Part shown: positions 19,292 through 27,836 of the stretch, one piece after another
How positions within the stretch are numbered: position 1 is the stretch's first letter
Layout of the letters: each line of letters opens with the position of its first letter
Assembly: GCA_964580995.1 (NCBI GenBank)
Contig: CAZOMV010000022.1
Coordinates: 1 to 60,137 of the forward strand
Length of the DNA stretch: 60,137 bases
Source: JAKJEP01 sp964580995
GTDB taxonomy: Bacteria; Planctomycetota; Phycisphaerae; Sedimentisphaerales; SM23-30
Reading direction: 5' to 3'
The notes under the pieces: model-generated
Told to the model about the DNA's origin: nothing
Seen by the model: the letters and a program-made list of their open reading frames with translations, nothing else
The model's database searches: none
Translations under genes and position numbers: made by a program

Positions 19292-19484
19292 AGCTCACCT
19301 TTTATGCGATTTTTGGCTTATATCTACAAGGTTATCGGATGAACAGCAAGGAAAAACCGGGTTTTCAATACTGCTAAAAAAGTGATAAATTAGGCCATGA
19401 TAATACAGACCGGTCGGTATAAATCAGCATTCTTACGTTTCATGAGTTAAAATAGGTAAGAAATACTGAATGTAAAAGAAGTTC

Positions 19485-19513
19485 TTGCTTTCCCAAAAGC
19501 GAATAGATATAGT
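19485..19513 (+). promoter_or_regulatory. Promoter of the rnf operon
   Basis: TTGCTT (19485-19490) and TATAGT (19508-19513) with a 17-bp spacer. The predicted start is about 40 nt upstream of rnfC. The 269-bp gap after the rnhB-like gene shows no other feature. Confidence 0.55.
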
Positions 19514-19560
19514 CTGAACTTTAATAGTCACAAGCGTAACCATTTACGAGTGGTGGTAAA

Positions 19561-20943
19561 ATGACAGTGGATTTGGCTGAGACAAGGAAGTTGATTGGCA
19601 AGAAGACCTTTAAAGGTGGGGTACATCCTCCGCATCATAAAAATCTGACGGAACATCTGCCGATCGAAACGGTCCGATTGCGGGCCGGTCAGATGGTGGT
19701 AGTACCGATGTCACAGCATTTGGGCGCTCCCTGCCAGCCGACGGTGGAGGCCAAACAGGCGGTGACGGCGGGTCAGGTGGTCGGTAACAGTGATGCCTTT
19801 GTTTCTGCGCCGGTGCACAGTCCGGTCAATGGGGTGGTGAAGGAGGTCTCTCCCCAGCCGCATCCCAGCGGCCGCAAGGTGCTCAGTGTGGTGATCGAAA
19901 CAGGGGAAAATCAGCCGGAATTGACTTCCTGGCAGGAGGTGTCGGCGGATTTCGATCCGGCAAAATATAGCAGGGAAGGAATCAGCAAGTCTATACGAAC
20001 CGCTGGGATTGTGGGCCAGGGCGGGGCGGCATTTCCGGCGGCAGTAAAACTGACGTGGAATCCCCAGCGTCCGGTGACGACGGTAATTGTGAACGGATGC
20101 GAATGCGAGCCGTATCTGACGAGCGATTATCGTCTGATGGTGGAATCACCGGGGATGATTGTGGCGGGATTGCAACTGGCGATCCAGGCGGTGGGGGCCA
20201 AGCGAGGGATTATCGCAATTGAGGATAATAAACCGGAAGCGATCAATACGATATTTAAGGCCATTCAGAAGGTCCCCAATATTCAGTTGGCGGTATGCCG
20301 GACGAAATATCCGCAGGGTGGGGAGCGGCAGTTGATTCATGCGGTGCTGGGCAAGGTGGTGCCGACCGGCGGGCTGCCGCTGGAAGTACAGGTAGTGATG
20401 GTGAATGTGGGGACGGCCTCATCGATCTTTTGGGCCTGTTATGCCAACCAGCCGGTTACGGAGCGGATTGTCACCGTGACGGGGGCGGGGATCCGGCGGC
20501 CGGGGAATTTCCGCGTTCCGGTGGGGATGATGCTGAAGGATCTGGTGGAATTGTGCGGGGGGCTGACGGAAGATGCGGCGAAGGTGCTGCTGGGCGGGCC
20601 GATGATGGGGCCGACGACCCCGCATCTGGAAGTGCCGATCTTGAAAGGGACCAGCGGGATCACGGTTTTAACGGAACCAGAGATTTCCCGGAAGAAGGAA
20701 ATGGCCTGTATTCGCTGCTGCCGGTGTGTGGATCATTGCCCGCTGAAGCTGGTGCCGACGCAGATTGCCCATGCGGTCAAGGCCGGCGATCTGGAGATGG
20801 CCCAGCGGTACGATTTGATGGCCTGTGTCGAATGCGGCTGCTGTTCGTATGTCTGCCCCAGCCATATCCCGTTGGTGCAATATTTGCGGTCTGGCAAGGC
20901 CAAAGTGCGAATGGCCGGGGGCGGTTCCGCCCGGAAAGGATAG
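19561..20943 (+). CDS. rnfC: Rnf complex subunit C (NADH/flavin/Fe-S subunit)
   Basis: 460-residue peripheral subunit of the ion-translocating ferredoxin:NAD+ oxidoreductase. It carries FMN and oxidises or reduces NAD(H) on the cytoplasmic side. The N terminus has FKGGVHPPHHK, typical of RnfC; the flavin/NADH region includes GQGGAAFPAAVK and CECEPY. Two 4Fe-4S motifs lie at CIRCCRCVDHC (383-393) and CVECGCCSYVC (422-432). It is the first gene of rnfCDGEAB, the order seen in clostridia and acetogens, and is followed 8 bp later by rnfD. Confidence 0.96.
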   Translation: MTVDLAETRKLIGKKTFKGGVHPPHHKNLTEHLPIETVRLRAGQMVVVPMSQHLGAPCQPTVEAKQAVTAGQVVGNSDAFVSAPVHSPVNGVVKEVSPQPHPSGRKVLSVVIETGENQPELTSWQEVSADFDPAKYSREGISKSIRTAGIVGQGGAAFPAAVKLTWNPQRPVTTVIVNGCECEPYLTSDYRLMVESPGMIVAGLQLAIQAVGAKRGIIAIEDNKPEAINTIFKAIQKVPNIQLAVCRTKYPQGGERQLIHAVLGKVVPTGGLPLEVQVVMVNVGTASSIFWACYANQPVTERIVTVTGAGIRRPGNFRVPVGMMLKDLVELCGGLTEDAAKVLLGGPMMGPTTPHLEVPILKGTSGITVLTEPEISRKKEMACIRCCRCVDHCPLKLVPTQIAHAVKAGDLEMAQRYDLMACVECGCCSYVCPSHIPLVQYLRSGKAKVRMAGGGSARKG

Positions 20944-20951
20944 AGGTGAGA

Positions 20952-22079
20952 ATGGTAGAAGAAGAGAAAAAAGAGCAGGAACAAAAAATATTGCTGGTAA
21001 CCTCTTCGCCTCATCTGACGGAGCCTACCACCAGCCGGCGGGTCATGGTGGAAGTGTTGCTGGGTATGGTCCCGTCCACGGCGTGGGCGATTTATAGTTT
21101 CGGCAGTTCGGCGGCCTATATTCTCCTGAGTTGTATCGTGGCGGCGGTGGGGACGGAATGGATTTTTAACGCAGTACGCAAGAAAGAACAGACGATTTTC
21201 GATTGCAGTGTGCTGGTGACGGCGATGATATTGGGGTTGTCGCTGCCTCCTTCCTTTCCCTTATGGGCGGCGGCTATGGGGACCATCGTGGCTGTGGCGG
21301 TGGCGAAGATGATCTTCGGCGGATTGGGCAGCAATATTTTTAACCCGGCGATGGTGGGGCGGGCGTTTCTGATGGCCTGTTTCGGGACAATGATGACGAC
21401 CTGGACGGCGCCGTCCTTTCAACAAGCCATGGCAGCGGATGGAACAAAAGCCAGTTGCCATTCGTCCAGTGCGGCATGTGCCTGTAAGGCGGCCGGGAAA
21501 CCGGGTTGCGGAATGAAAGCGGCGGCGATCACGCAGGCAACCCCGTTAGCGATGGCAAAACAGGCGATCAAGGATTCCCACAATCCGGATAAACCGGCGG
21601 AACAGAAGCAAAAGGCCGATGCCGTCAACAACATAACGAAAGATATGTTTTTAGGGAAGATCAGCGGATCGTTGGGAGAGACTTCAGCCTTATTGTGGCT
21701 GGCGGGCGGTTTGTTTTTGCTGATTCGCCGGACGATTACCTGGCATATTCCGGTGGCGGTGCTGGCGTCTGTGGCGGCGATTTCTGCTTTAGCCTGGTGG
21801 ATGGATCCGCAGGTGTATGCCAATCCGCTGGTGCATTTGTGCGGCGGTGGGCTGATGATGGGCGCCTTTTTCATCGCGACGGACCCGGTGACTTGCCCGC
21901 TGAGCAAATCGGGGAGGGTGGTTTTCGGGATTGGAGTAGGTTCGCTGATTATGCTGATCCGGCTGAAAGGCGGCTATCCGGAAGGTGTGATGTATGCGGT
22001 TTTGCTGATGAACGCCATTACCCCGCTGCTGGATCGCTGGCTGCGGCCGATCCCGCTGGGCGGGCGAGTGAAACGATAG
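20952..22079 (+). CDS. rnfD: Rnf complex subunit D (membrane flavoprotein)
   Basis: 375-residue membrane subunit that carries a covalently bound FMN. The ATG at 20952 follows GAGGTGAG; the open frame extends further upstream only as overlap with rnfC. Several hydrophobic helices flank the flavin site TQATPL (194-199), where Thr197 is the expected FMN-linked residue (families usually show SGAT or TGAT followed by PL). Just before this site lies an unusual Cys-rich insert with Cys169, 176, 178 and 186 and His170, then a charged KPAEQKQKADAV stretch. Both should face the periplasm. Confidence 0.94.
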   Translation: MVEEEKKEQEQKILLVTSSPHLTEPTTSRRVMVEVLLGMVPSTAWAIYSFGSSAAYILLSCIVAAVGTEWIFNAVRKKEQTIFDCSVLVTAMILGLSLPPSFPLWAAAMGTIVAVAVAKMIFGGLGSNIFNPAMVGRAFLMACFGTMMTTWTAPSFQQAMAADGTKASCHSSSAACACKAAGKPGCGMKAAAITQATPLAMAKQAIKDSHNPDKPAEQKQKADAVNNITKDMFLGKISGSLGETSALLWLAGGLFLLIRRTITWHIPVAVLASVAAISALAWWMDPQVYANPLVHLCGGGLMMGAFFIATDPVTCPLSKSGRVVFGIGVGSLIMLIRLKGGYPEGVMYAVLLMNAITPLLDRWLRPIPLGGRVKR

Positions 22080-22095
22080 AAATAAGGATGAAAAT

Positions 22096-22671
22096 ATGAT
22101 CCGAAAATTTATACAGCAATCATGGTTTGCGTTGGCGGCGGCGGCAGTCTTCGGGATGTCGCTGGCGGCGGTGGACGGCCAGTTGAAGGAACGGATTGAG
22201 GCCAACGCCCAGGACAAACTGAGCGAACAGATGCGGCTGCTGCTGCCGGAGGCAAAAACGTTCGACAAGAAGAGCAGCCGGGATGCACAGGGTGTGGAGT
22301 ATGTCTATTATGCCGGCAGCGATGAAGCCGGGCAGACGGTGGGATATGTGTTTGAAGCGCGGGGGAGCGGTTTTGCGGATGTGATTGTTTTGCTGGTCGC
22401 GGCGGATGCGTCGATGAGCACGCTGAAAGGGCTGGCCATCTTGCAGACGAATGAGACGCCGGGCTTTGGCGACAAGATGAAGGAAGACGACTTTAAGGGG
22501 CAGTTTCTGGATTGCCCCCTCGGGGAAAAGCTGACGGTGGCCAAGAGCGGCGACCGGACGGTGAAGGACCGGGAGATTGTGGCGATTTCGGGGGCGACCA
22601 TCAGTTCCGAGGCGGTGGTGAAGGCCGTAAATGAGGCAATCGAACGGATGCGGAGTATGGTGGGCAAGTAA
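22096..22671 (+). CDS. rnfG: Rnf complex subunit G (FMN-binding)
   Basis: 191-residue subunit with one N-terminal membrane helix and a periplasmic FMN-binding domain. The flavin is attached to the Thr in ISGATIS (Thr168). The region GLAILQTNETPGFGDKM is the usual substrate/flavin loop of this domain. It sits 16 bp after rnfD and passes electrons between RnfD and the RnfA/E core. Confidence 0.95.
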   Translation: MIRKFIQQSWFALAAAAVFGMSLAAVDGQLKERIEANAQDKLSEQMRLLLPEAKTFDKKSSRDAQGVEYVYYAGSDEAGQTVGYVFEARGSGFADVIVLLVAADASMSTLKGLAILQTNETPGFGDKMKEDDFKGQFLDCPLGEKLTVAKSGDRTVKDREIVAISGATISSEAVVKAVNEAIERMRSMVGK

Positions 22672-22694
22672 TCTTTCCAGTGGAAGTTGAAGTT

Positions 22695-23309
22695 ATGGCA
22701 AACAATGCAGTACCAAAGAAATCAGCGGCAGGATTTTTCATCCGGGGATTGTGGGAGGAAAGCCCGGTATTCCGGCAGTTGATCGGGATGTGCCCGACGC
22801 TGGCGGTGACGGCGCAATTAAAGCCGGCGATTACGATGGGGGCGTCAGTGATTTTCGTTCTGGTATGCTCGAATGTAGTGGTGTCGCTGATGCGGAAGCT
22901 GGTGCAGGGTCATTTGCGGCTGCTGATGTTCACGCTGACGATAGCGACGTTTGTGACTATTGCGGATTATCTGCTGAAGGCGTATTTGCCGGAGATGAGC
23001 GAGAAGCTGGGGGCCTATGTGCCGCTGATTATCGTCAATTGCATCATCATCGGGCGGGCGGAGGCCTGCGCCAACCGGCAGGGGGTGTGGATCAGTTTCT
23101 GGGACGGCTGGGGCCAGGGGATCGGCTATACGATCGGGCTGGCGGCGATGGCGACCATTCGGGAGGTGCTGGCGGACGGGGCGATCTGGGGCCATCCGGT
23201 GATGTGGGAGGGATTTGTGAACTGGAATGTGATGAAACTGCCGGCGGGTGCGTTTTTGACGCTGGGAATCCTGCTGGGTTTGAGCAATCACTTTTTGAAG
23301 AAGAAATAA
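22695..23309 (+). CDS. rnfE: Rnf complex subunit E (integral membrane)
   Basis: 204-residue polytopic protein, RsxE/NqrD family, pairing with RnfA to form the ion channel core. The ATG at 22695 follows GGAAG; a GTG 15 nt upstream is in frame but less likely. The two conserved cysteines that help hold the intramembrane iron cluster are present in GMCPTLAVT and VNCIIIGRAEA. About six membrane helices are visible. Confidence 0.95.
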   Translation: MANNAVPKKSAAGFFIRGLWEESPVFRQLIGMCPTLAVTAQLKPAITMGASVIFVLVCSNVVVSLMRKLVQGHLRLLMFTLTIATFVTIADYLLKAYLPEMSEKLGAYVPLIIVNCIIIGRAEACANRQGVWISFWDGWGQGIGYTIGLAAMATIREVLADGAIWGHPVMWEGFVNWNVMKLPAGAFLTLGILLGLSNHFLKKK

Positions 23310-23345
23310 GGATTGGACTGCGGATGTTGGAAATGAGGAAACGAA

Positions 23346-23933
23346 ATGGATAAGCTGGTAGAACTGGTGATGATCTTTTTATCCATGGTGCTGGTGAATA
23401 ACTTCGTATTCACCAAGTTTTTGGGGACCTGCCCGTATATCGGGGTATCGAACCGGGTGGAGATGGCGTTCGGAATGGGGGCGGCGGTAACGTTTGTCAC
23501 CACCCTCAGCGGGATCATGAGCTGGCTGGTCAACGTGAAAATACTGAATCCGATCGGTATGCCGTATTTGAAATATATTGTGTTTATCCTGGTGATTGCG
23601 GCAATGGTGCAACTGGTAGAGATGTACCTGCGTAAGTTTTTCCGTTCCCTGTATGATGCGTTTGGGATTTTCCTGCCGCTGATCACAACCAACTGTGTGG
23701 TGCTGGGTATCTGCCTGTTTCTGGACTTGTGGGGATATGGTTTTCTGGAGTCGCTGGTAGCGAGCTTCGGGGTGGGGCTGGGCTTTACGGTGGCGATCTG
23801 TATCATGGCCGGCATCCGCGAGAATCTGAAATGGGCGGATATGCCGGAGTGTCTCAAGGGAGCGCCGATCACCCTTATAACCGCCGGGATATTGACCCTG
23901 GCATTTATGGGTTTTTCCGGGATGATAAAGTAA
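23346..23933 (+). CDS. rnfA: Rnf complex subunit A (integral membrane)
   Basis: 195-residue polytopic protein, RsxA/NqrE family, with the signature VNNFVFTKFLGTCPYIGVS and a second conserved Cys in TTNCVVLG. With RnfE it forms the pseudo-symmetric core bearing an iron cluster at the membrane centre. It is separated from rnfE by 36 bp and from rnfB by 10 bp. Confidence 0.96.
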   Translation: MDKLVELVMIFLSMVLVNNFVFTKFLGTCPYIGVSNRVEMAFGMGAAVTFVTTLSGIMSWLVNVKILNPIGMPYLKYIVFILVIAAMVQLVEMYLRKFFRSLYDAFGIFLPLITTNCVVLGICLFLDLWGYGFLESLVASFGVGLGFTVAICIMAGIRENLKWADMPECLKGAPITLITAGILTLAFMGFSGMIK

Positions 23934-23943
23934 GGTAAAGAGA

Positions 23944-24807
23944 ATGATGATAGCCGTAATGGAATTAACTAAGGTGGGTTTGGCGGGACTGGTGTTGTTT
24001 GGGATCGGGCTGTTTCTGGTTACGATTTTGAATATTGCCTTCGCGAAGCTCTTTGTGAAACCGGATGAAACGGTGGAGGCGATACTGAATATTCTGCCGG
24101 GGGCGAATTGCGGCGGCTGTGGTATGGCCGGCTGCAGCGCCTATGCCGAGGCGGTGGTGCGGGATCATGGCCTGATGGGCAAATGCGGCCCTGGCGGCGA
24201 GGCGACGGTTCAGGCCATCGCCGCGATCTTGGGCATTGAGGCGGGTGCTGCCGCGCCGGTGCGTCCGATTGTCCATTGTTCCGCCCATAGCGGGGATAAA
24301 ATCAATCCGGCTGCCTATGAAGGGATCCCAAGCTGCGGGGAAGCGCAAATCGTGGCGGGCGTACAGGGCTGTCCCTATGGCTGTCTGGGTTTTGGCGACT
24401 GCCAGGCGGCCTGTATGTTTGATTCGATTCATGTGACCGATGGGCTGGCGACGGTGGATTATACCCGGTGCGTGGGATGCGGCGCCTGTGCCAAGGCCTG
24501 TCCGCGTCAAATCATCGAGATGGTACCTTTTCAGGAAGACCCGCTGTTGGTGATCGGCTGTTCGAGCCTGGATAAAGCCAAGGATGTACGGAGCTACTGC
24601 AAGGTCGGCTGTGTCGGATGCGGAATGTGCGCCAAGACCGTACCGACAGTATTCCAGATGAAACAGAATCTGGCCGTCATCGATTATACCAAATACGGGC
24701 CGCGGGCGGAGATGGATAAGGCCCGTGCGAAATGCCCGCGGATGATGATGGTTTACGTGGGCAAACGGGCCCAACCGGCAGAGGTTCCGGCAGCGAGTGC
24801 CAGCTAA
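23944..24807 (+). CDS. rnfB: Rnf complex subunit B (ferredoxin-accepting Fe-S subunit)
   Basis: 287-residue electron-entry subunit. An N-terminal membrane helix is followed by the Fe-S domain CGGCGMAGC, a cysteine set GCPYGCLGFGDCQAAC, a good ferredoxin motif CVGCGACAKACP, and then a weaker module. In this last part CKVGCVGCGMCAKTVP lacks the final Cys, and the place where a further CxxCxxC motif is usual reads KYGPRAEMDKARAKCP, with only one Cys left. So at least one cluster seen in acetogen RnfB is probably missing. It is the last gene of the operon; a TTCGGC/GCCGAA hairpin without a T-run follows at 24853-24869. Confidence 0.95.
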   Translation: MMIAVMELTKVGLAGLVLFGIGLFLVTILNIAFAKLFVKPDETVEAILNILPGANCGGCGMAGCSAYAEAVVRDHGLMGKCGPGGEATVQAIAAILGIEAGAAAPVRPIVHCSAHSGDKINPAAYEGIPSCGEAQIVAGVQGCPYGCLGFGDCQAACMFDSIHVTDGLATVDYTRCVGCGACAKACPRQIIEMVPFQEDPLLVIGCSSLDKAKDVRSYCKVGCVGCGMCAKTVPTVFQMKQNLAVIDYTKYGPRAEMDKARAKCPRMMMVYVGKRAQPAEVPAASAS

Positions 24808-24917
24808 CCGACGGTTCGCTGGAAGATCGAATAGTAAAATCAAAATGGAAGATTCGGCATGGGGCCGAAACGATTCGTATTATAAACCTGAAATTATAGA
24901 CTGGATGAGGTGATGTT

Positions 24918-25817
24918 GTGACAGGCAGGAATGCAATTTTGCAGACGGAGATACCAGGACAGGAGCCGGTACGGGGCAAGGTTCGCGATATTTACGATCT
25001 GGGCGATACGCTGCTGATTGTGGCAACCGACCGGATCAGCGCCTTTGATGTGATTATGGCGAACGGCATTCCGGATAAGGGAGTGATTCTCACGCAGATT
25101 TCCCTGTTCTGGCTGGAGTGGCTGGGCAACTCGGTGGCCAACCATCTGATCAGCACGAAGGTTAAGGATTTCGGCAAGCCCTTTGCGGCTCATGCCGACC
25201 AGTTGGAGGGGCGGAGCATGCTGGTGAAGAAGGCGAAGGTGCTGCCGGTCGAATGCGTGGTGCGCGGGTATCTGGCCGGTTCCGGCTGGAAGGAATATCA
25301 GGATACTCAGACGGTGTGCGGCCATAAACTGCCGTCCGGTCTGAAACAGTGCAGTAAGCTGAGCCAGCCGATTTTCACCCCCGCGACCAAGGCGGAGCTG
25401 GGTGAGCACGACGAGAATATCGATTTTGCCCGGGCGGCGGGGATTCTGGGCGAGAAGGCGGCCCGGTATGTTCAGGACCTGAGTATCGAGATTTATGTCA
25501 AGGCGGCGGACTATGCCGCCAGTCGTGGGATTATTCTGGCCGATACCAAGTTTGAGTGGGGCTATGGCGGGGATGCGATTATTTTGATCGATGAGGTCAT
25601 GACGCCGGACTCCTCGCGCTTCTGGCCGGCCGACCAGTACCAGGCGGGCCGCGACCAGGAAAGTTACGACAAACAGTTTGTGCGGAATTATCTGGAGAGT
25701 ATTCATTTTGCCAAGCGGCCGCCCGGTCCGGTTCTGCCGGAGAATGTAGTCGCCGGCACGCGGCAGCGGTATGTGGAGGCCTACGAACGGCTAAGCGGCC
25801 GGAAATTTAAATATTAG
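24918..25817 (+). CDS. purC: SAICAR synthase (PurC)
   Basis: Phosphoribosylaminoimidazole-succinocarboxamide synthase, 299 residues: joins aspartate to CAIR in purine synthesis using ATP. Marks include GKVRDIYDLGD, TDRISAFDV, VECVVRGYLAGSGWKEY and DEVMTPDSSRFW. Length is that of the longer, yeast-like class (~300) rather than the ~240-residue class. It appears to start at GTG with GAGG upstream; no in-frame ATG fits as well. No other pur gene is nearby. Confidence 0.96.
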   Translation: MTGRNAILQTEIPGQEPVRGKVRDIYDLGDTLLIVATDRISAFDVIMANGIPDKGVILTQISLFWLEWLGNSVANHLISTKVKDFGKPFAAHADQLEGRSMLVKKAKVLPVECVVRGYLAGSGWKEYQDTQTVCGHKLPSGLKQCSKLSQPIFTPATKAELGEHDENIDFARAAGILGEKAARYVQDLSIEIYVKAADYAASRGIILADTKFEWGYGGDAIILIDEVMTPDSSRFWPADQYQAGRDQESYDKQFVRNYLESIHFAKRPPGPVLPENVVAGTRQRYVEAYERLSGRKFKY

Positions 25818-25852
25818 ACAAGCTGGCTGGCGGAAATGAAAATCGTGAGGTC

Positions 25853-27064
25853 ATGGATCCTATGAATAATCGTAAAAAACTGCTGCTCGGGATTGTTTGT
25901 CTTTTGATGGTTGTCGGGACGGGTTGTGACAGTTTGCGCAGCCGCTCCGGTTATTCGATCCAATATTTTTATACGCAGACCGAAGATGGTCTGGTGTTGT
26001 GCCTGCGCCGGTATGAGCCGAAGACCCTGGATGCCAATAAGAATCCGGTCATTCTCTGTCATGGTCTGGGCTACAATCTGCTGTTTTGGGATCTGGCCGA
26101 TAAGGTTTCCCTGCCGGCGTATCTGGCCCGGAACGGCTATGATGTCTGGTCGCTGTCACTGCGGGGGGCGGCGCCGAGCAGTCAGCCGCTGGCCAGTTCC
26201 CTGCGCAAACTGGGGCGGTTCAATCTGGAACAGGAAATGCTCAAAACGATGCAGAAGCGGGTGGCGGACGTGAAAATGGTGGACTGGTCGGTGGACGATC
26301 ATATCCGTTATGATGTCCCCGCTGCCCTGCGTTATGTCCGGGAGCAAACCGGCTATGAGAAGGTGCACTGGATCGGCCATTCGATGGGCGGGATGGTCAT
26401 GTTTGCCTATCTGGGGCAGGGGGGAGTGGAGGCGGCCGCACCTGTCAAGAGTTTTGTGGCGGCGGCGGTGCCGATGGCGGTGTTTCATCCGCTGAGCGAG
26501 CCGTTCAAGTTTATGCTGGATGCCCAGCCGGCCCTGGGCATCGGCTCGAAGATCGTCGGCAGCAGCGCCCCGGCCACCGCGGGACTTATCTTTGGGGATA
26601 TGAACACGGAAATCGACAAACTCTTTTACAATGGCAAAAACGTGGGCGAGGATGTGATTCGCAACCTCTTCCGGCTGGCCCAGGAAGAGATTTCCCCCGG
26701 CCAGTTGAATCAGCTTCTGGAAATGGTTCGTAATGAACGGTTTCGCTTCCTGGATAAGACGACGGATTATACGGCCTTGCTGCCGGCGGTGGTGACTCCG
26801 ACCTATTTTATGGTGGGAACGGTGGATAATATGGCGACCGTCGGTGCAGTGCAGTATGCCTATCGGGAAGTGGCCAGCGAAAACAAACGGTTTGGTTTGT
26901 TCGGCCGGGTCAACGGCCACAAAAATGACTATGGCCACGATGATATCATCATCGGGCAAAACGCTTTAAAAGAAGTCTATCCCACCATCGTGGAGTGGCT
27001 GAATCCCTTTTCGGTGGATGTGGATGAAACCCGGCTGCTTTTGCAGCCGAAGGAAATCAAATAA
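25853..27064 (+). CDS. Alpha/beta-hydrolase lipoprotein (lipase/esterase-like)
   Basis: 403 residues with an N-terminal signal and lipobox (VGTGC, Cys25), so it is exported and lipidated. The fold shows VILCHGLGYNLLFWD (oxyanion region), the nucleophile elbow GHSMGG with Ser177, and a late GHKNDYGHDD that probably brings the catalytic His. It resembles the gastric-lipase/PHA-synthase branch of alpha/beta hydrolases, but the substrate cannot be read. A second ATG (25862) is possible, since GAGG lies only 2 nt before the first. The MazG-like gene starts 3 bp after the stop, suggesting co-transcription. Confidence 0.8.
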   Translation: MDPMNNRKKLLLGIVCLLMVVGTGCDSLRSRSGYSIQYFYTQTEDGLVLCLRRYEPKTLDANKNPVILCHGLGYNLLFWDLADKVSLPAYLARNGYDVWSLSLRGAAPSSQPLASSLRKLGRFNLEQEMLKTMQKRVADVKMVDWSVDDHIRYDVPAALRYVREQTGYEKVHWIGHSMGGMVMFAYLGQGGVEAAAPVKSFVAAAVPMAVFHPLSEPFKFMLDAQPALGIGSKIVGSSAPATAGLIFGDMNTEIDKLFYNGKNVGEDVIRNLFRLAQEEISPGQLNQLLEMVRNERFRFLDKTTDYTALLPAVVTPTYFMVGTVDNMATVGAVQYAYREVASENKRFGLFGRVNGHKNDYGHDDIIIGQNALKEVYPTIVEWLNPFSVDVDETRLLLQPKEIK

Positions 27065-27067
27065 ACC

Positions 27068-27421
27068 ATGGCCGATACGAAAACGACGATTGAGCAGATG
27101 AAAGAGCAAATCCGGCTGTTTGCCTGGCAGCGGAACTGGCAGCAATTCCATTCTCCCAAAAATCTGGCGATGGGGATTGCCATTGAAGCGGGAGAGTTGA
27201 TGGAGCATTTTCAGTGGATCGATGAGTCGGCTTCGCGGGCGATCCAGGAAGATCCGCAGCAAATCGCCCGGGTCCGGGACGAACTGGCGGATGTGCTCAG
27301 CTATGTGCTGAATCTGGCCTGTGTGCTGGAATTGGATTTGAGCGATGCCTTTTGTGAGAAAATGAAACGGAATCAAAAGAAGTATCCTGCGATGAAATAT
27401 TACGGGCGTTTTAAATTGTGA
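27068..27421 (+). CDS. MazG-like nucleotide pyrophosphohydrolase
   Basis: 117-residue all-alpha NTP pyrophosphatase of the MazG/RS21-C6 (dCTPase-like) group. It keeps the metal-binding helices: EAGELMEHFQW around residue 38 and the ELADVLSYVLNL motif near 77. Such enzymes clean the nucleotide pool. It begins 3 bp after the hydrolase stop. Downstream, base composition falls abruptly to AT-rich. Confidence 0.9.
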   Translation: MADTKTTIEQMKEQIRLFAWQRNWQQFHSPKNLAMGIAIEAGELMEHFQWIDESASRAIQEDPQQIARVRDELADVLSYVLNLACVLELDLSDAFCEKMKRNQKKYPAMKYYGRFKL

Positions 27422-27452
27422 TATAGTTATGTGAAATATTATTTTGAAACCG

Positions 27453-27836
27453 ATGGAAAAAACACTAAAACACTGGCCCTTGATTATAGTAATCATCTTT
27501 TTTTTATCTGTAATTTATTACTATTACGAAAAAGCCACTGCCAGAACAGACGGGCATTTAATTTATGTTCTCGATGATGCCTATATCCATATGGCTATAG
27601 CGAAGAACTTTGCAGAACATGGAGTATGGGGGATTACGAAATATGGTTTTACTTCTTCCACTTCCTCTCCTTTATGGACATTTTTGCTTGCAGCTTCTTA
27701 TTTTTTGTTTGGTATCCGGGAAAACATCCCCTTCATTTTTAATATAATATGCGCCGTTGGAGTTTGTTGTGTAATTTATATTGTTTTAGTAAAAAGCAAA
27801 ATACATATTTTTTATTATCGCCTATTATACTATTGA
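27453..27836 (+). CDS. N-terminal fragment of a frameshifted GT-C-like membrane protein
   Basis: 128 residues: one membrane helix, then DGHLIYVLDDAYIHMAIA and GFTSSTSSPLWTFLLA, the hallmarks of a large family of polytopic, probably lipid-linked-sugar glycosyltransferases (GT-C-like; the paired Asp in DDAYIH is the usual catalytic-type motif). The frame closes at 27836, but the family sequence continues in the -1 frame in the next entry. The join must fall near the A-run at 27791-27795 or the T-run at 27808-27813. One missing base in either run would restore a single ~543-residue gene. The region is strongly AT-rich compared with both neighbours. The TTG at 27444 is an alternative start; neither has a clear ribosome binding site. 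Confidence 0.7.
   Translation: MEKTLKHWPLIIVIIFFLSVIYYYYEKATARTDGHLIYVLDDAYIHMAIAKNFAEHGVWGITKYGFTSSTSSPLWTFLLAASYFLFGIRENIPFIFNIICAVGVCCVIYIVLVKSKIHIFYYRLLYY

Noticed and set aside
20295..20951. Long upstream extension of the rnfD frame over rnfC
   Set aside because: The added sequence is Gly/Asp/Ala-rich nonsense overlapping rnfC; ATG 20952 with GAGGTGAG gives the normal start.
24853..24869. TTCGGC/GCCGAA hairpin after rnfB as a terminator
   Set aside because: No T-run follows; it could be a weak or factor-dependent end, but it is not called.
27791..27813. Programmed -1 frameshifting in the GT-C-like gene
   Set aside because: The runs do not form an X XXY YYZ heptamer in the zero frame (codons GTA AAA AGC and ATT TTT TAT), and no reason exists for a shift in this family; a missing base is simpler.
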